A DNA stretch of 64,000 bases from positions 310,001-374,000 of the forward strand of contig NZ_JAENHK010000010.1 in NCBI RefSeq assembly GCF_016595215.1, read 5' to 3'. The notes under the pieces were generated by a model. It did no database searches and was not told the DNA's origin. It saw nothing but the letters and a program-made list of their open reading frames with translations. Below, one piece after another: positions 1 through 8,395 of the stretch; position 1 is the stretch's first letter; each line of letters opens with the position of its first letter. The stretch is from Chryseobacterium paridis (GTDB lineage Bacteria; Bacteroidota; Bacteroidia; Flavobacteriales; Weeksellaceae). Made by a program: the position numbers and the translations under genes.

Positions 1-368
1 GATTTATAGCCTTTGGTCCTTATATTCCGGGGAAGATAAGCAAGAGAGCTTACACCACCGGCAGGGAGAAAGATACTTAAGAAGTTCCGTTTTAGAAATA
101 AACTGGTAGCATCAGATATGCTGACGTTCAATTGGGTAGCGCGAAAGCTTGTTACATACATGAGTCCCTGGAGAAGTACATAAACGAATGTAAGTAATAC
201 TCCAATGATGATCCATTCCAATTTGGAATTTTGAAGCTCAGGACCAATAGTTGCCAATTCATGTCTTTCGCTTCGGAAAAAAACAAAAGCCAACAGTAAA
301 ATAATAACTGCTACAACTTCTTTCCAGCGAACCAGTTTGAAGATTTTTGAAAATTTTACATTTTTCAT
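1..368 (-). CDS. Flippase-like integral membrane protein (LPG_synthase_TM/UPF0104-like), 3' part missing
   Basis: The reading frame starts at the ATG at 368 and runs off the left edge, so only the first 122 residues are visible. A short basic N-terminus is followed by a hydrophobic stretch (about residues 19-31), a charged loop, and a second segment (about 50-70). The pattern around residues 85-110 (ISDATSLFLKRNFLSIFLP, then a Gly-Gly pair) resembles the flippase-like domain found in MprF N-termini and UPF0104 proteins, which act in the cytoplasmic membrane. That assignment is by eye and the function is not certain. The gene is transcribed away from the zur-like gene to its right. Confidence 0.55.
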   Translation of the reverse strand, partial: MKNVKFSKIFKLVRWKEVVAVIILLLAFVFFRSERHELATIGPELQNSKLEWIIIGVLLTFVYVLLQGLMYVTSFRATQLNVSISDATSLFLKRNFLSIFLPAGGVSSLAYLPRNIRTKGYK

Positions 369-486
369 ATTCGTGATCTAGACTCTTTTCAAGTACTTTT
401 TGCACCGAAAATGCCTCAAACCAAAAATAAATAAAAAATCCTTTAGCAGTCTATAGATATTTTACTTTCTTTATCGCAAGCAGAAC

Positions 487-873
487 TTAGTTTTGATAGC
501 ACTTTTGGCAAATGCCACTCACTACAAAGTTGTAACTTTTTGCGATGAAATGCTTAGGAAGTGTAATTTCCGGAACCACATTTTCTATGCAAGTTACCGA
601 CATACATTTTTCGCAATTAAAATGGATATGGTTATGCGAATGATCATTTTCTGTACAGTGATGACATTTAGCATAATTTACTACACCATCTACATTGACG
701 ATCTTGTGAATTTTTCCCTCTTCTTCTAAGCGGTCCAATACACGATACGTGGTTACACGATTGCATAGATCCCCAACTTTTTCCTGAATAGCAGTATGGG
801 ATAATGCACTGTCAGAACTATTAATGATATTTAATATTTCTGTTTTTGCCTGGGTATTTCTGACTTGTTTCAT
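487..873 (-). CDS. Fur-family metalloregulator, probably the zinc repressor Zur
   Basis: Fur family: an N-terminal winged helix (NRVTTYRVLDRLEEEGKI) binds DNA, followed by a metal-binding dimerisation half. The His-rich loop (HNHIHFNCEKC) and two CxxC pairs (CEKC and the terminal CQKC) form the structural and sensory metal sites. I chose the ATG at 873 over the one at 897 because the longer form would start inside an operator-like palindrome, and residues 1-8 of the long form look like leader. The divergent neighbours (MerC-like protein, COG0523 GTPase) and shared palindromes suggest zinc sensing rather than iron or peroxide; that is inference. The protein should bind its own promoter region. 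Confidence 0.85.
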   Translation of the reverse strand: MKQVRNTQAKTEILNIINSSDSALSHTAIQEKVGDLCNRVTTYRVLDRLEEEGKIHKIVNVDGVVNYAKCHHCTENDHSHNHIHFNCEKCMSVTCIENVVPEITLPKHFIAKSYNFVVSGICQKCYQN

Positions 874-881
874 GATTTTAT

Positions 882-896
882 TGCAACCAAGTTGCA
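882..896. promoter_or_regulatory. Zur/Fur-type operator 1 (perfect palindrome)
   Basis: TGCAAC-CAA-GTTGCA is a perfect 6-3-6 inverted repeat just upstream of the chosen repressor start. The same half-sites recur at 921-935 and 2548-2562. Binding by the adjacent Fur-family protein is inferred. Confidence 0.65.
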
Positions 897-922
897 TTAA
901 TTAAAATTAATATCTACATTTG
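892..922 (+). promoter_or_regulatory. Promoter of the MerC-like/COG0523 operon
   Basis: A TTG (892-894) lies 20 bp before TACATTTG (915-922), matching the Bacteroidota -33/-7 consensus. The -33 element sits in operator 1 and the end of the -7 element in operator 2, so a bound repressor would block it. It also shows that a TTG start at 920 for the MerC-like gene is not plausible. Confidence 0.7.
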
Positions 923-935
923 CAACAAAGTTACG
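921..935. promoter_or_regulatory. Zur/Fur-type operator 2
   Basis: TGCAAC-AAA-GTTACG has the same half-site and spacing as operator 1, with two mismatches in the right arm. It covers a -7-like TAACTTTG on the minus strand (926-933) and the end of the plus-strand -7 element, so it is placed to control both divergent transcripts. Confidence 0.55.
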
Positions 936-964
936 ATAAGTATTTTAAACTTAAATATTCATTT

Positions 965-1303
965 ATGAAATCAAAGATCTTGGATGCGGTAGGAATTTCA
1001 GCAGCAGTTTTGTGCTTGATCCACTGTATTGTTTTCCCCTTATTGATGATTATTCCTCTGGGAATTTCTCATAATCCTTATGTGGACCTCGCTTTCCTGT
1101 TAATCGGAGCAATAGTAGTGTACAGGGTAACAAAAAAAGTTTCGAAATCGTGGTTGAAATGGTTGTTTTGGATCTCAATTCTATTGATCTCCATTTCCGT
1201 ATTGTTTGACCTGATTTTTGAAGTTCATATTCCCCTAATCTATCTTGGAGCTACAGGATTAATAACAGGTCATATCATTAATTTTAAACAACATCAACAT
1301 TAA
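965..1303 (+). CDS. MerC-domain membrane protein
   Basis: A small membrane protein of 112 residues with four predicted hydrophobic segments. The first helix carries the CLIHC motif typical of MerC-type metal transport or metal-binding proteins, and the tail ends in HQH, which could also bind metal. The ATG at 965 is preferred to an upstream TTG because the latter lies in the promoter. Six bases separate it from the COG0523 GTPase, so the two are surely co-transcribed. With the divergent Fur-family repressor this points to zinc uptake or handling at the inner membrane; the metal is inferred from context. Confidence 0.8.
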   Translation: MKSKILDAVGISAAVLCLIHCIVFPLLMIIPLGISHNPYVDLAFLLIGAIVVYRVTKKVSKSWLKWLFWISILLISISVLFDLIFEVHIPLIYLGATGLITGHIINFKQHQH

Positions 1304-1309
1304 TTTATC

Positions 1310-2512
1310 ATGGATAAAAGACTTCCTGTAACAGTACTTAGCGGATTTCTCGGGGCTGGAAAAACAACTTTGCTTAATCATATTTTACACAATAAAGAAG
1401 GCCTGAAAGTGGCCGTGATTGTAAATGACATGAGCGAAATAAACATCGATGCGCGTTTGGTGGAGAACCAAAACACATTATCGAGAACAGAAGAAAAGCT
1501 TGTCGAAATGAGTAATGGATGTATCTGCTGTACCCTTCGTGAAGATCTGATGCAGGAAGTAGAACGATTGGCTAATGAAAAAAGATTTGATTATCTCCTG
1601 ATTGAAAGTACCGGTATCAGTGAACCAGTTCCTGTAGCGCAGACTTTCACTTATATAGATGAAGAAAGTGGAATAGACCTGTCAGCATTCAGTTATGTCG
1701 ATACGATGGTTACTGTAGTGGATTGTTTTAATTTTTTCAAAGATTTTGGTTCCAACGAATTGTTAATGGATCGTGAACTGACCAATATGGAAGGGGATTT
1801 GAGAACAATTGTTAATCTACTAACGGATCAGATAGAGTTTGCCAATGTTATTATACTCAACAAGACAGATCTTGTCAATAGTGAAACTGTTAATTTTTTA
1901 AAGGCAACCATCCGGAAATTAAATCCTGGTGCCAAGATCATTACTTCTGAATTCGGTAAAGTAGCGCTCGGGGAAATATTGAATACCAGATTATTTGATT
2001 TCGATGAAGCTCAGCAGTCTGCGGGTTGGCAAAAGGAGCTGGAAGCAGAACATCATACACCAGAAACTGAGGAATATGGAATCGGATCCTTTGTATTCAG
2101 AAACAAAAAGCCATTTCATCCGATGCGATTCTGGAGGTATATTAACGAGCAATATCCTGAGGGTGCTTTGCGCGCAAAAGGCTTGTTCTGGTTGGCTTCC
2201 CGTCCTCAGGATGCTTTGAACTTTTCACAGGCCGGCGGTTCTTTTCGTTTGGAAAAAGCCGGAGTGTGGTGGTCAAGTATGCCTATGAGTAACCGCGTAC
2301 AGTATTCTTCATTTTTACAAAATCAGGAATATATTGAAAGCAGGTGGGATAAAAGTTGGGGTGACAGAATCAACGAATTGGTTTTTATCGGACAGGATTT
2401 AGATCAGAAAAAGATGATGACTGATCTTGAAGGATGTCTAATAACTGGAGAGGAAAAAGAACTATTTGATGCATCAGCAATTTTCCAGGATCCCTTTCCT
2501 CAGAATATCTGA
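1310..2512 (+). CDS. COG0523 (CobW/ZNG1-like) metallochaperone GTPase
   Basis: P-loop GTPase of the G3E family, 400 aa, cytoplasmic. Visible motifs are Walker [10 protein letters not shown] (residues 12-20), the metal-binding CICC (71-74), ESTGISEP in the switch region, and the guanine-specificity motif NKTD. A CobW C-terminal domain covers roughly residues 260-380. Members of this family deliver zinc to client enzymes under zinc limitation and are often Zur-regulated; some serve cobalamin synthesis or nitrile hydratase, but no such genes are nearby. Its place between a MerC-like gene and a zinc-dependent phosphatase, under Zur-like operators, supports the zinc role. Confidence 0.88.
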   Translation: MDKRLPVTVLSGFLGAGKTTLLNHILHNKEGLKVAVIVNDMSEINIDARLVENQNTLSRTEEKLVEMSNGCICCTLREDLMQEVERLANEKRFDYLLIESTGISEPVPVAQTFTYIDEESGIDLSAFSYVDTMVTVVDCFNFFKDFGSNELLMDRELTNMEGDLRTIVNLLTDQIEFANVIILNKTDLVNSETVNFLKATIRKLNPGAKIITSEFGKVALGEILNTRLFDFDEAQQSAGWQKELEAEHHTPETEEYGIGSFVFRNKKPFHPMRFWRYINEQYPEGALRAKGLFWLASRPQDALNFSQAGGSFRLEKAGVWWSSMPMSNRVQYSSFLQNQEYIESRWDKSWGDRINELVFIGQDLDQKKMMTDLEGCLITGEEKELFDASAIFQDPFPQNI

Positions 2513-2547
2513 TGAATTCTATTAAAACTAAATTCATAAATAATTAA

Positions 2548-2562
2548 TGCAACATTGTTTCA
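2548..2562. promoter_or_regulatory. Zur/Fur-type operator 3, upstream of alkaline phosphatase
   Basis: TGCAAC-ATT-GTTTCA matches the operator half-sites with one mismatch and identical spacing. It lies 41 bp before the phosphatase start. A lone half-site (TGCAAC) follows at 2586-2591. This suggests the phosphatase belongs to the same regulon as the two upstream genes. Confidence 0.5.
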
Positions 2563-2602
2563 TTATTGATTTTTATTTTCTATATTGCAACGTGAAATGT
2601 AA

Positions 2603-4024
2603 ATGAAAATGGACAGACGTAAATTTCTAAAAGGTTCAGCATTGCTTTCTGGATTATTCACCATTAATCCGGTCGACTTACTGGCCAATCAAACTCTGAT
2701 CAATCCGAAATCCAATAAAAGGGCTAAAAATATCATCTTCATGGTAAGTGATGGAATGAGCTCCGGAACATTGGCAATGGCTAATTTGTATTCACAGAAT
2801 ATCCTTGGGAAAAGCGGAAATTGGGTTAATCTATATAAAGAAAATAAAGTGTCCAGAGCATTAATGGACACCGCATCAGCGAGCTCTATTGTTACAGATT
2901 CTGCTGCTGCGAGTTCGTCTTTTGGAGGTGGATTCCGAGTGAAAAACGGAGTTTTGAACATTGGTGCAAATGGAGAGAAATATCTTCCCATCTGGCAAAA
3001 ATTTAAAAAAGCAGGAAAAAAAGCAGGTTGTGTAACCACAGTAACCATTACTCATGCTACTCCTGCAGGATTTTGTGTGAACTCAGCCAGTAGAAATGCA
3101 GAACCTGAAATAGCTGAAATGTATGCTGAAATTGGTCTGGATGTAATGATGGGTGGAGGAGACGAGTTTTTTAATGCTGAAAAAAGAGAGGACAAGAAAG
3201 ATGTATATGCACTGTATCAGCAGAAAGGATATCAAATTTTAAAAACACGTTCTGATCTTCAGAAAGTTGAGAACAATAAGCAGATTCTGGGCGTTTTCAA
3301 TAAAGGAGCATTACCTTATTCCATAGACCGTACCAATACACCTGCTTTGCAAAGTACACCTACACTGGCAGAAATGGCGAAAACAGCCATTGATCAAATG
3401 AAAGATCATAAAGAAGGATTTGTGCTCCAAATAGAAGGGGGAAAGGTAGATTGGTCTGCTCATGCCAATGATGTGGCTGCACTTATTCATGATCAGATCG
3501 CTTTTGAAGAGGCCGTAAAAGTAGCAATAGATTTTGCTGAAAAGGATAAAAATACCTTGGTAATCATTACAACAGATCATGGTAATGCCAATCCGGGAAC
3601 AATTTATGGAGCAGATGCGACCAAAAATTTCAATAGTATAGCCAATTATAAATTCACGAATGAGTATGTACTGAATGCTATTCATCCTGATTTTAACCTT
3701 CAGCAAACGAAAGACTGGATCTACGAAACGAATAAAATAAGTCTGGCTGATGAAGAGGCAAAAAGCCTTTTAAGCTTTTATACCAATCTTGAAAAAGAGA
3801 GTGGATTATACAATTATAAAAAGCTTCCGTTTAAGCTCTATTCTGATATTCAGAAAAAACATAATTCTGTCGGCTGGATCAGTATGGATCATTCCGGAGA
3901 TTATGTAGAACTGGCAATGTTCGGACCCGGAAGTGAATTACTGAAACCCTTCGTAAAAAACACAGATTTACATTATATCATGCTGGAAGCAACTGGATTG
4001 TCAGTTAATGTTGATAAGAATTAG
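2603..4024 (+). CDS. Tat-exported alkaline phosphatase (PhoA/PhoX-superfamily fold of EC 3.1.3.1)
   Basis: Alkaline phosphatase of 473 aa hydrolysing phosphomonoesters outside the cytoplasm. The N-terminus DRRKFLKGSALLSG is a twin-arginine signal, implying export after folding and cofactor loading. Metal and catalytic motifs are in order: VSDGMSSG, VTDSAAAS with the nucleophile Ser100, a TTDHGNANPG metal site and a MDHSGD metal site. A second ATG at 2609 is an equally possible start. A Zur-like site upstream is notable because the family binds two zinc ions and one magnesium; zinc-dependent control of a zinc enzyme is unexpected in direction, so scavenging of metal or substrate is possible. 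Confidence 0.88.
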   Translation: MKMDRRKFLKGSALLSGLFTINPVDLLANQTLINPKSNKRAKNIIFMVSDGMSSGTLAMANLYSQNILGKSGNWVNLYKENKVSRALMDTASASSIVTDSAAASSSFGGGFRVKNGVLNIGANGEKYLPIWQKFKKAGKKAGCVTTVTITHATPAGFCVNSASRNAEPEIAEMYAEIGLDVMMGGGDEFFNAEKREDKKDVYALYQQKGYQILKTRSDLQKVENNKQILGVFNKGALPYSIDRTNTPALQSTPTLAEMAKTAIDQMKDHKEGFVLQIEGGKVDWSAHANDVAALIHDQIAFEEAVKVAIDFAEKDKNTLVIITTDHGNANPGTIYGADATKNFNSIANYKFTNEYVLNAIHPDFNLQQTKDWIYETNKISLADEEAKSLLSFYTNLEKESGLYNYKKLPFKLYSDIQKKHNSVGWISMDHSGDYVELAMFGPGSELLKPFVKNTDLHYIMLEATGLSVNVDKN

Positions 4025-4084
4025 CACGACCAGCATCTTAATTATTTGAATAAATATTTTTTCATATTTATATCTTTTGGTGGA

Positions 4085-4124
4085 AATAAGCCTTTACTTA
4101 GTTGTAAAGGCTTATTGTTTTTTA
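4085..4124 (+). terminator. Rho-independent terminator after alkaline phosphatase
   Basis: Thirteen-bp perfect arms (4085-4097 and 4104-4116) with a six-base loop are followed by a T-rich tract. Confidence 0.8.
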
Positions 4125-4189
4125 TTAGCTTAAAGAGATATTAATCATGAATACATTTTACATCCATACATGAATATAAAAAATACCCA

Positions 4190-5218
4190 TTATTTCTTTA
4201 TCTGACTTTTAATTCTTTCTTCAATCTTCCTCCAGTCATAAATATGAAATACCTTACCATTGCTCATGGCTACAAATATTCCTTTTGGAAATTGAGGTCC
4301 AAGATTCACGTTGGTTACTTCAGAACCGTCACTTTCGCTTGTGGATACAGGGATCTCAGCAATTCTTCCTTTTGAAGGGTTTTCCCTCAGATATACATTA
4401 AAAGTATCTTTCTGCTGATTGGAAACCAGAATATATCCTGCTGTTGCGGAAGTCGCATATATAGAGATTCCTTCTACATCTGATGTAAAATCTCCCTTTC
4501 CGAAAACCCCAAGTTCTTCATTTCCTTTTGAAGGATCTGCGTAATACCTGTGCACACCAAATTGCTCATCAGAATAATAGATATATCCCAATTCATCATC
4601 TACAGCAATACTTTCGATTTCTTTCAAACCACTGTATTTACCAAACTTTCGTACAACTTCTCCGGTAATTTTTCCTTCTTTTTCTATTAATTTATATTGC
4701 CAGAGATAGCCATCAGCAGGTCCTGACTTTCTTCCTACAATAGCAAAAATTTCATTTGTTCCAGGGTTTTTATAAATAGAAATTCCCATAGGTGATCGCT
4801 CTTTTTCTCCATCAAAAACGGTGAACGAACCAACTTCTTTTAGGTCGGGAAGTGAGTAAAGTTTCACGCTGTTTGTTTCCCTTTCTGTAACCGCAGCGAA
4901 ATCCATCTTCTTTCCATTCAATAGGAAACCATATTCCAGATCAACATTATTGGGACGGTGTAACCCGGGAACTTTATTAATGATCTTTCCATTCAGATCG
5001 AAAGCATATAATCCACCATTTGAATCTTTATCAGTTCCAATGATGATACTTTTGGATGCATCCTGAGGATTGATCCAGATAGCAGGATCATCGGTATCAT
5101 AACCGACTTGTTCCGTAATAACAGCGGGTTCTACTTTTTTTCCTAATTCATTTTGCCCGGCACAGTTAATAAGTAAAGGAAAGGCTAATATTGCAATACT
5201 TTTATGTAGTTTTATCAT
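4190..5218 (-). CDS. Beta-propeller phytase (3-phytase family) lipoprotein
   Basis: The protein of 342 aa begins with a lipoprotein signal ending in LINC, so it is probably anchored to the outer membrane. The mature part is a phytase-like six-bladed propeller: TDDPAIW near residue 42 and acidic clusters (GTDKDSNGG, SDEQFG, VEGISIY) match the calcium-binding sites of the family. Such enzymes release phosphate from calcium-phytate. It lies 12 bases downstream of a TonB receptor on the same strand, a frequent pairing for uptake of the substrate or product. The alkaline phosphatase on the other side could complete dephosphorylation. Family call is firm; the substrate is inferred. Confidence 0.85.
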   Translation of the reverse strand: MIKLHKSIAILAFPLLINCAGQNELGKKVEPAVITEQVGYDTDDPAIWINPQDASKSIIIGTDKDSNGGLYAFDLNGKIINKVPGLHRPNNVDLEYGFLLNGKKMDFAAVTERETNSVKLYSLPDLKEVGSFTVFDGEKERSPMGISIYKNPGTNEIFAIVGRKSGPADGYLWQYKLIEKEGKITGEVVRKFGKYSGLKEIESIAVDDELGYIYYSDEQFGVHRYYADPSKGNEELGVFGKGDFTSDVEGISIYATSATAGYILVSNQQKDTFNVYLRENPSKGRIAEIPVSTSESDGSEVTNVNLGPQFPKGIFVAMSNGKVFHIYDWRKIEERIKSQIKK

Positions 5219-5230
5219 CTTCTGTTATCA

Positions 5231-8041
5231 TTAAAAATCAAACTTTACACCCATAGTGAATCGAGGTCTGTAATACTCAACCTGAGCCGTTCTGCTCTGG
5301 ATTCCCTGGTAATATCTTAACGGCTGATTGGTTAAATTATTAGCTTCGGCGAAAACTCTCAGCTGGCTGGTAATTTTATAAGAAGCATTGGCATCAAGGA
5401 AAAGTTGTTTATCATAATAACGATCTTCAAATGAATTTCCACCCAACTCATCAATATAAGAAGATGCATAATTCATAGAAACTCTGGCAGAGAATCGTTT
5501 GTTCTCCCACGAAAGTGATCCGTTGAACATATGAGGAGCTGCTCCAGGCAATCCAACATCTGTTCTTTCGTCTCCAGCTTCGTTGGTAATTCCTTTGGCT
5601 TTAGATTTTGTGTAAGTATAATTAACATACACTCCTAAACCTTTCCAGAATGCTCCCGGAATAAAATCCAGCTGTCTTTGTAGCGCGACTTCAAAACCAT
5701 AGATGTCTACATTGTCACCATTCCTTTGCTGGGTAAATCTCCAATTGCTTTCCCCTGCAGGAATAGGATTGGTTTGTCCTGCAAAATCTCCTGAGAAATC
5801 CGCTGCTGTATAATTTTTTCTTGAATAGGTGTAAATGAAATCCTTCAGGTTTTTGTAAAATAAACCTCCTGATAAGATCCCGACAGATTTAAAATACTTT
5901 TCAGCCATAAAATCAAAATTATATGCATAAGTTGCTTTCAGATTAGGATTTCCGGCAGAAATAAGTTCATCCGCTGAAATGACACTAAGGAAAGGAACCA
6001 ACGCATAATAATTAGGACGGGCTAAAGCAGTGGTAAAAGCTGCACGCAGAACAAGATTTTGTTCAGGAACATACTTAAAGGAAATGTTGGGTAAGATGTT
6101 CGTATAGGTATTCTTGTTGTTGATCTTTCCGACAAGATCTTCTTCATCCATTACATAATTTCCGGTATAATCTATAGATGTTGTTTCGATACGGGCACCT
6201 GCAATCATTGAGAATTTATCACTGAAATCCTGATCCCATCTGATGTATCCTGCATAGATATGTTCTTTTGCGCTGTAATTGTTGGATAGAAATTCTTCAG
6301 GTTTAAGTTCACCTTTAAATAAATTAGGATTGAAAAGATCAAGACCTCCTAAATAAGCGGCATTAACAAATGTTCCTGGAATATAATTGCCTGCCTGGAA
6401 ATTGTGGCCATCCAGATAAGTAGTAGGAACGGATAGAAGGCTACCCAGGCTATTCACAGGCTCAAAAGCATAATAATCATTATCTCTTTCTTTTTGTTTT
6501 AAACGTAAACGGGCTCCTACACGCAATCTTCCTTTCTGATCTTCAATGACAGAAAATGGAAAACGCAGATTCACTTTGGCTCCAAATTCTTTTTCCTGAG
6601 TGAAGCTATTGGCATCTGAAAGGTCACTCAGTTTGTAGCCTCCTAAATTATCAGCTGCTGTCGGAAGGATCATAGGTCTTTCAGGATCGCTTAGATCACT
6701 TGAAAAAGCTACGTTTTTGCGTTCAAATTCTATATATCGTTGGTGAGGTTTATCTTCACTGGCGGTCGCATAGTTCATCGACCAGTCCAAATCGATTTTA
6801 GAACCTAGTAAATGTTCACCTCTCAAAGCATAGTTCTGAACTTTTTGCTTTTCAAGACGGGTATTGTCATTATCAGAATCTCCACCCTTATTTTGTCTTG
6901 TCATGCTTCCGGTCCAACCTGTAATCTCAGATTCATCTGCATTATAAGTGGGTTTTATTTTATATCCAAGAGCATATCGATTTTCTTTATCGTTCCTGAA
7001 ATTATACATAGCCGATGCGTAGATCTTATTTTTCGAATTGAATTCATAATCCATATTCAGATCAAAACTATGTCGGATACGGTGTTCATTATAATAGCGA
7101 ACACCCATTTTACTGATATAGGCTGTTTTTGCTGCATCATTAGCAAGACTCCATGTTGGTTCAATATTATCTGATCCAAAATTGTTATTGTTATAAGAGA
7201 AACTGAAAACAGCACCCAGCTTTTTATTAAGGAAACGATTTCCATATACAAAACCTGCAGTATAGTTTCCTTTTTCACGGATGGGGTTATAACCGCCGGC
7301 TAATGTTGCCGAAATTCTCTGTCCGTTAGGAGAAGCTCTTGTGATAAGATTGACAGACCCTCCAATAGCATCTGCATCCATATCCGGTGTCAATGTTTTA
7401 TTGACTTCTATCGTTGCGATCATATCAGACGGAATGAGGTCCATCTGAACATTTCTGTTATCACCTTCGGCAGAAGGGATGCGATCTCCGTTTAAAGTTA
7501 CTGAATTTAAATTGGGAGCCAGTCCACGGATAATCAGGTTTCTGGCTTCACCCTGGTCATTTTGTATTGTAATACCCGGAACACGTTTTAATGCATCTCC
7601 GATATTGGCGTCTGGAAAACGTCCGATTTGGTCAGAGGAGATTACATTCGTAATATTGGCATTGTTTTTTTGCTTGTTTAGCGCTCTTGCCTGATTCTTT
7701 AGGGTTGCTCCGGTCACTACAACTTCCTGGATACTTGTTTCTTTTCTGGTAAAAACAATGTTTTGTTTTGTGTTCTTCTCAGCTTCTACCAATATGTTGT
7801 ATTCATTACTTCCATATCCGAGGTAATCTACTTTCATCGTATAATTTCCTGCCGGAACATTCAGGAAAACAAAATTCCCATGTTCATCGGATGTAGTGTA
7901 AATATTTCCAGGAGTCAGGGAGATCTTAGCTCCCGGTAGTGTAATCTTCGAATCATCATTGATGTTTCCCGAGACCGTTCCCGATTGTGCATAAAAATAG
8001 ATGGATGCACACAATAAAACAGACGTAAAAATTTTCTTCAC
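5231..8041 (-). CDS. TonB-dependent receptor, phytase-linked
   Basis: Outer-membrane transporter of 936 aa. A signal peptide ending in FYAQ is followed by a CarboxypepD_reg-like beta-sandwich (about residues 20-105), a TonB-box-like IQEVVVTG, the plug (about 125-240, with the typical LKRVPGI and LIIRGL), and a beta-barrel ending in the C-terminal aromatic residue of KFDF. The length and motif set fit the receptor class common in Xanthomonas and Flavobacteria. It is upstream in an apparent operon with the phytase, so it may import inositol phosphates or a chelated product. No SusD partner is present, which argues against a polysaccharide utilisation locus. Confidence 0.9.
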   Translation of the reverse strand: MKKIFTSVLLCASIYFYAQSGTVSGNINDDSKITLPGAKISLTPGNIYTTSDEHGNFVFLNVPAGNYTMKVDYLGYGSNEYNILVEAEKNTKQNIVFTRKETSIQEVVVTGATLKNQARALNKQKNNANITNVISSDQIGRFPDANIGDALKRVPGITIQNDQGEARNLIIRGLAPNLNSVTLNGDRIPSAEGDNRNVQMDLIPSDMIATIEVNKTLTPDMDADAIGGSVNLITRASPNGQRISATLAGGYNPIREKGNYTAGFVYGNRFLNKKLGAVFSFSYNNNNFGSDNIEPTWSLANDAAKTAYISKMGVRYYNEHRIRHSFDLNMDYEFNSKNKIYASAMYNFRNDKENRYALGYKIKPTYNADESEITGWTGSMTRQNKGGDSDNDNTRLEKQKVQNYALRGEHLLGSKIDLDWSMNYATASEDKPHQRYIEFERKNVAFSSDLSDPERPMILPTAADNLGGYKLSDLSDANSFTQEKEFGAKVNLRFPFSVIEDQKGRLRVGARLRLKQKERDNDYYAFEPVNSLGSLLSVPTTYLDGHNFQAGNYIPGTFVNAAYLGGLDLFNPNLFKGELKPEEFLSNNYSAKEHIYAGYIRWDQDFSDKFSMIAGARIETTSIDYTGNYVMDEEDLVGKINNKNTYTNILPNISFKYVPEQNLVLRAAFTTALARPNYYALVPFLSVISADELISAGNPNLKATYAYNFDFMAEKYFKSVGILSGGLFYKNLKDFIYTYSRKNYTAADFSGDFAGQTNPIPAGESNWRFTQQRNGDNVDIYGFEVALQRQLDFIPGAFWKGLGVYVNYTYTKSKAKGITNEAGDERTDVGLPGAAPHMFNGSLSWENKRFSARVSMNYASSYIDELGGNSFEDRYYDKQLFLDANASYKITSQLRVFAEANNLTNQPLRYYQGIQSRTAQVEYYRPRFTMGVKFDF

Positions 8042-8395
8042 TTTACTATATTAATTTTCAATGTAAAAATATAACCTGGTTGGGTGAAGGGGTTGAATTT
8101 ATAATTAACCTTATTTTAAAAAATTATTAACAAATGTCTTTATTATTGTGAAAATTGTAATGAAATAATAAGGTGTTTTAGTTGTTTTTTAATGAAGATT
8201 CAAGAGGCTTTTCGTAATTAAGCGAACCTTGTTTTTCAATGGGTTGTATGTGAGGTATTTATAGTTTTTCGAAAATTTAATAAACAATAGAAAAATAGCC
8301 GATGACTTTATAATTTCTATTACATTTGTATTTGTCTCTATATGAGACAATATAAAACCAAGAACGATTCAACCCTTTACAGATCCTCAAATATC
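8042..8395. other. Divergent intergenic region between TonB receptor and GH2
   Basis: Contains the plus-strand -7 element TACATTTG (8321-8328) and a weaker minus-strand candidate GACATTTG (8131-8138). No gene, repeat or riboswitch is visible in the rest, which is strongly AT-rich. Confidence 0.5.
8321..8328 (+). promoter_or_regulatory. -7 element of the GH2 gene
   Basis: TACATTTG matches the -7 consensus; no TTG is visible at the -33 position. Transcription would begin at about 8333-8336, leaving the ATG at 8342 with almost no leader and favouring the ATG at 8396. Confidence 0.5.
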
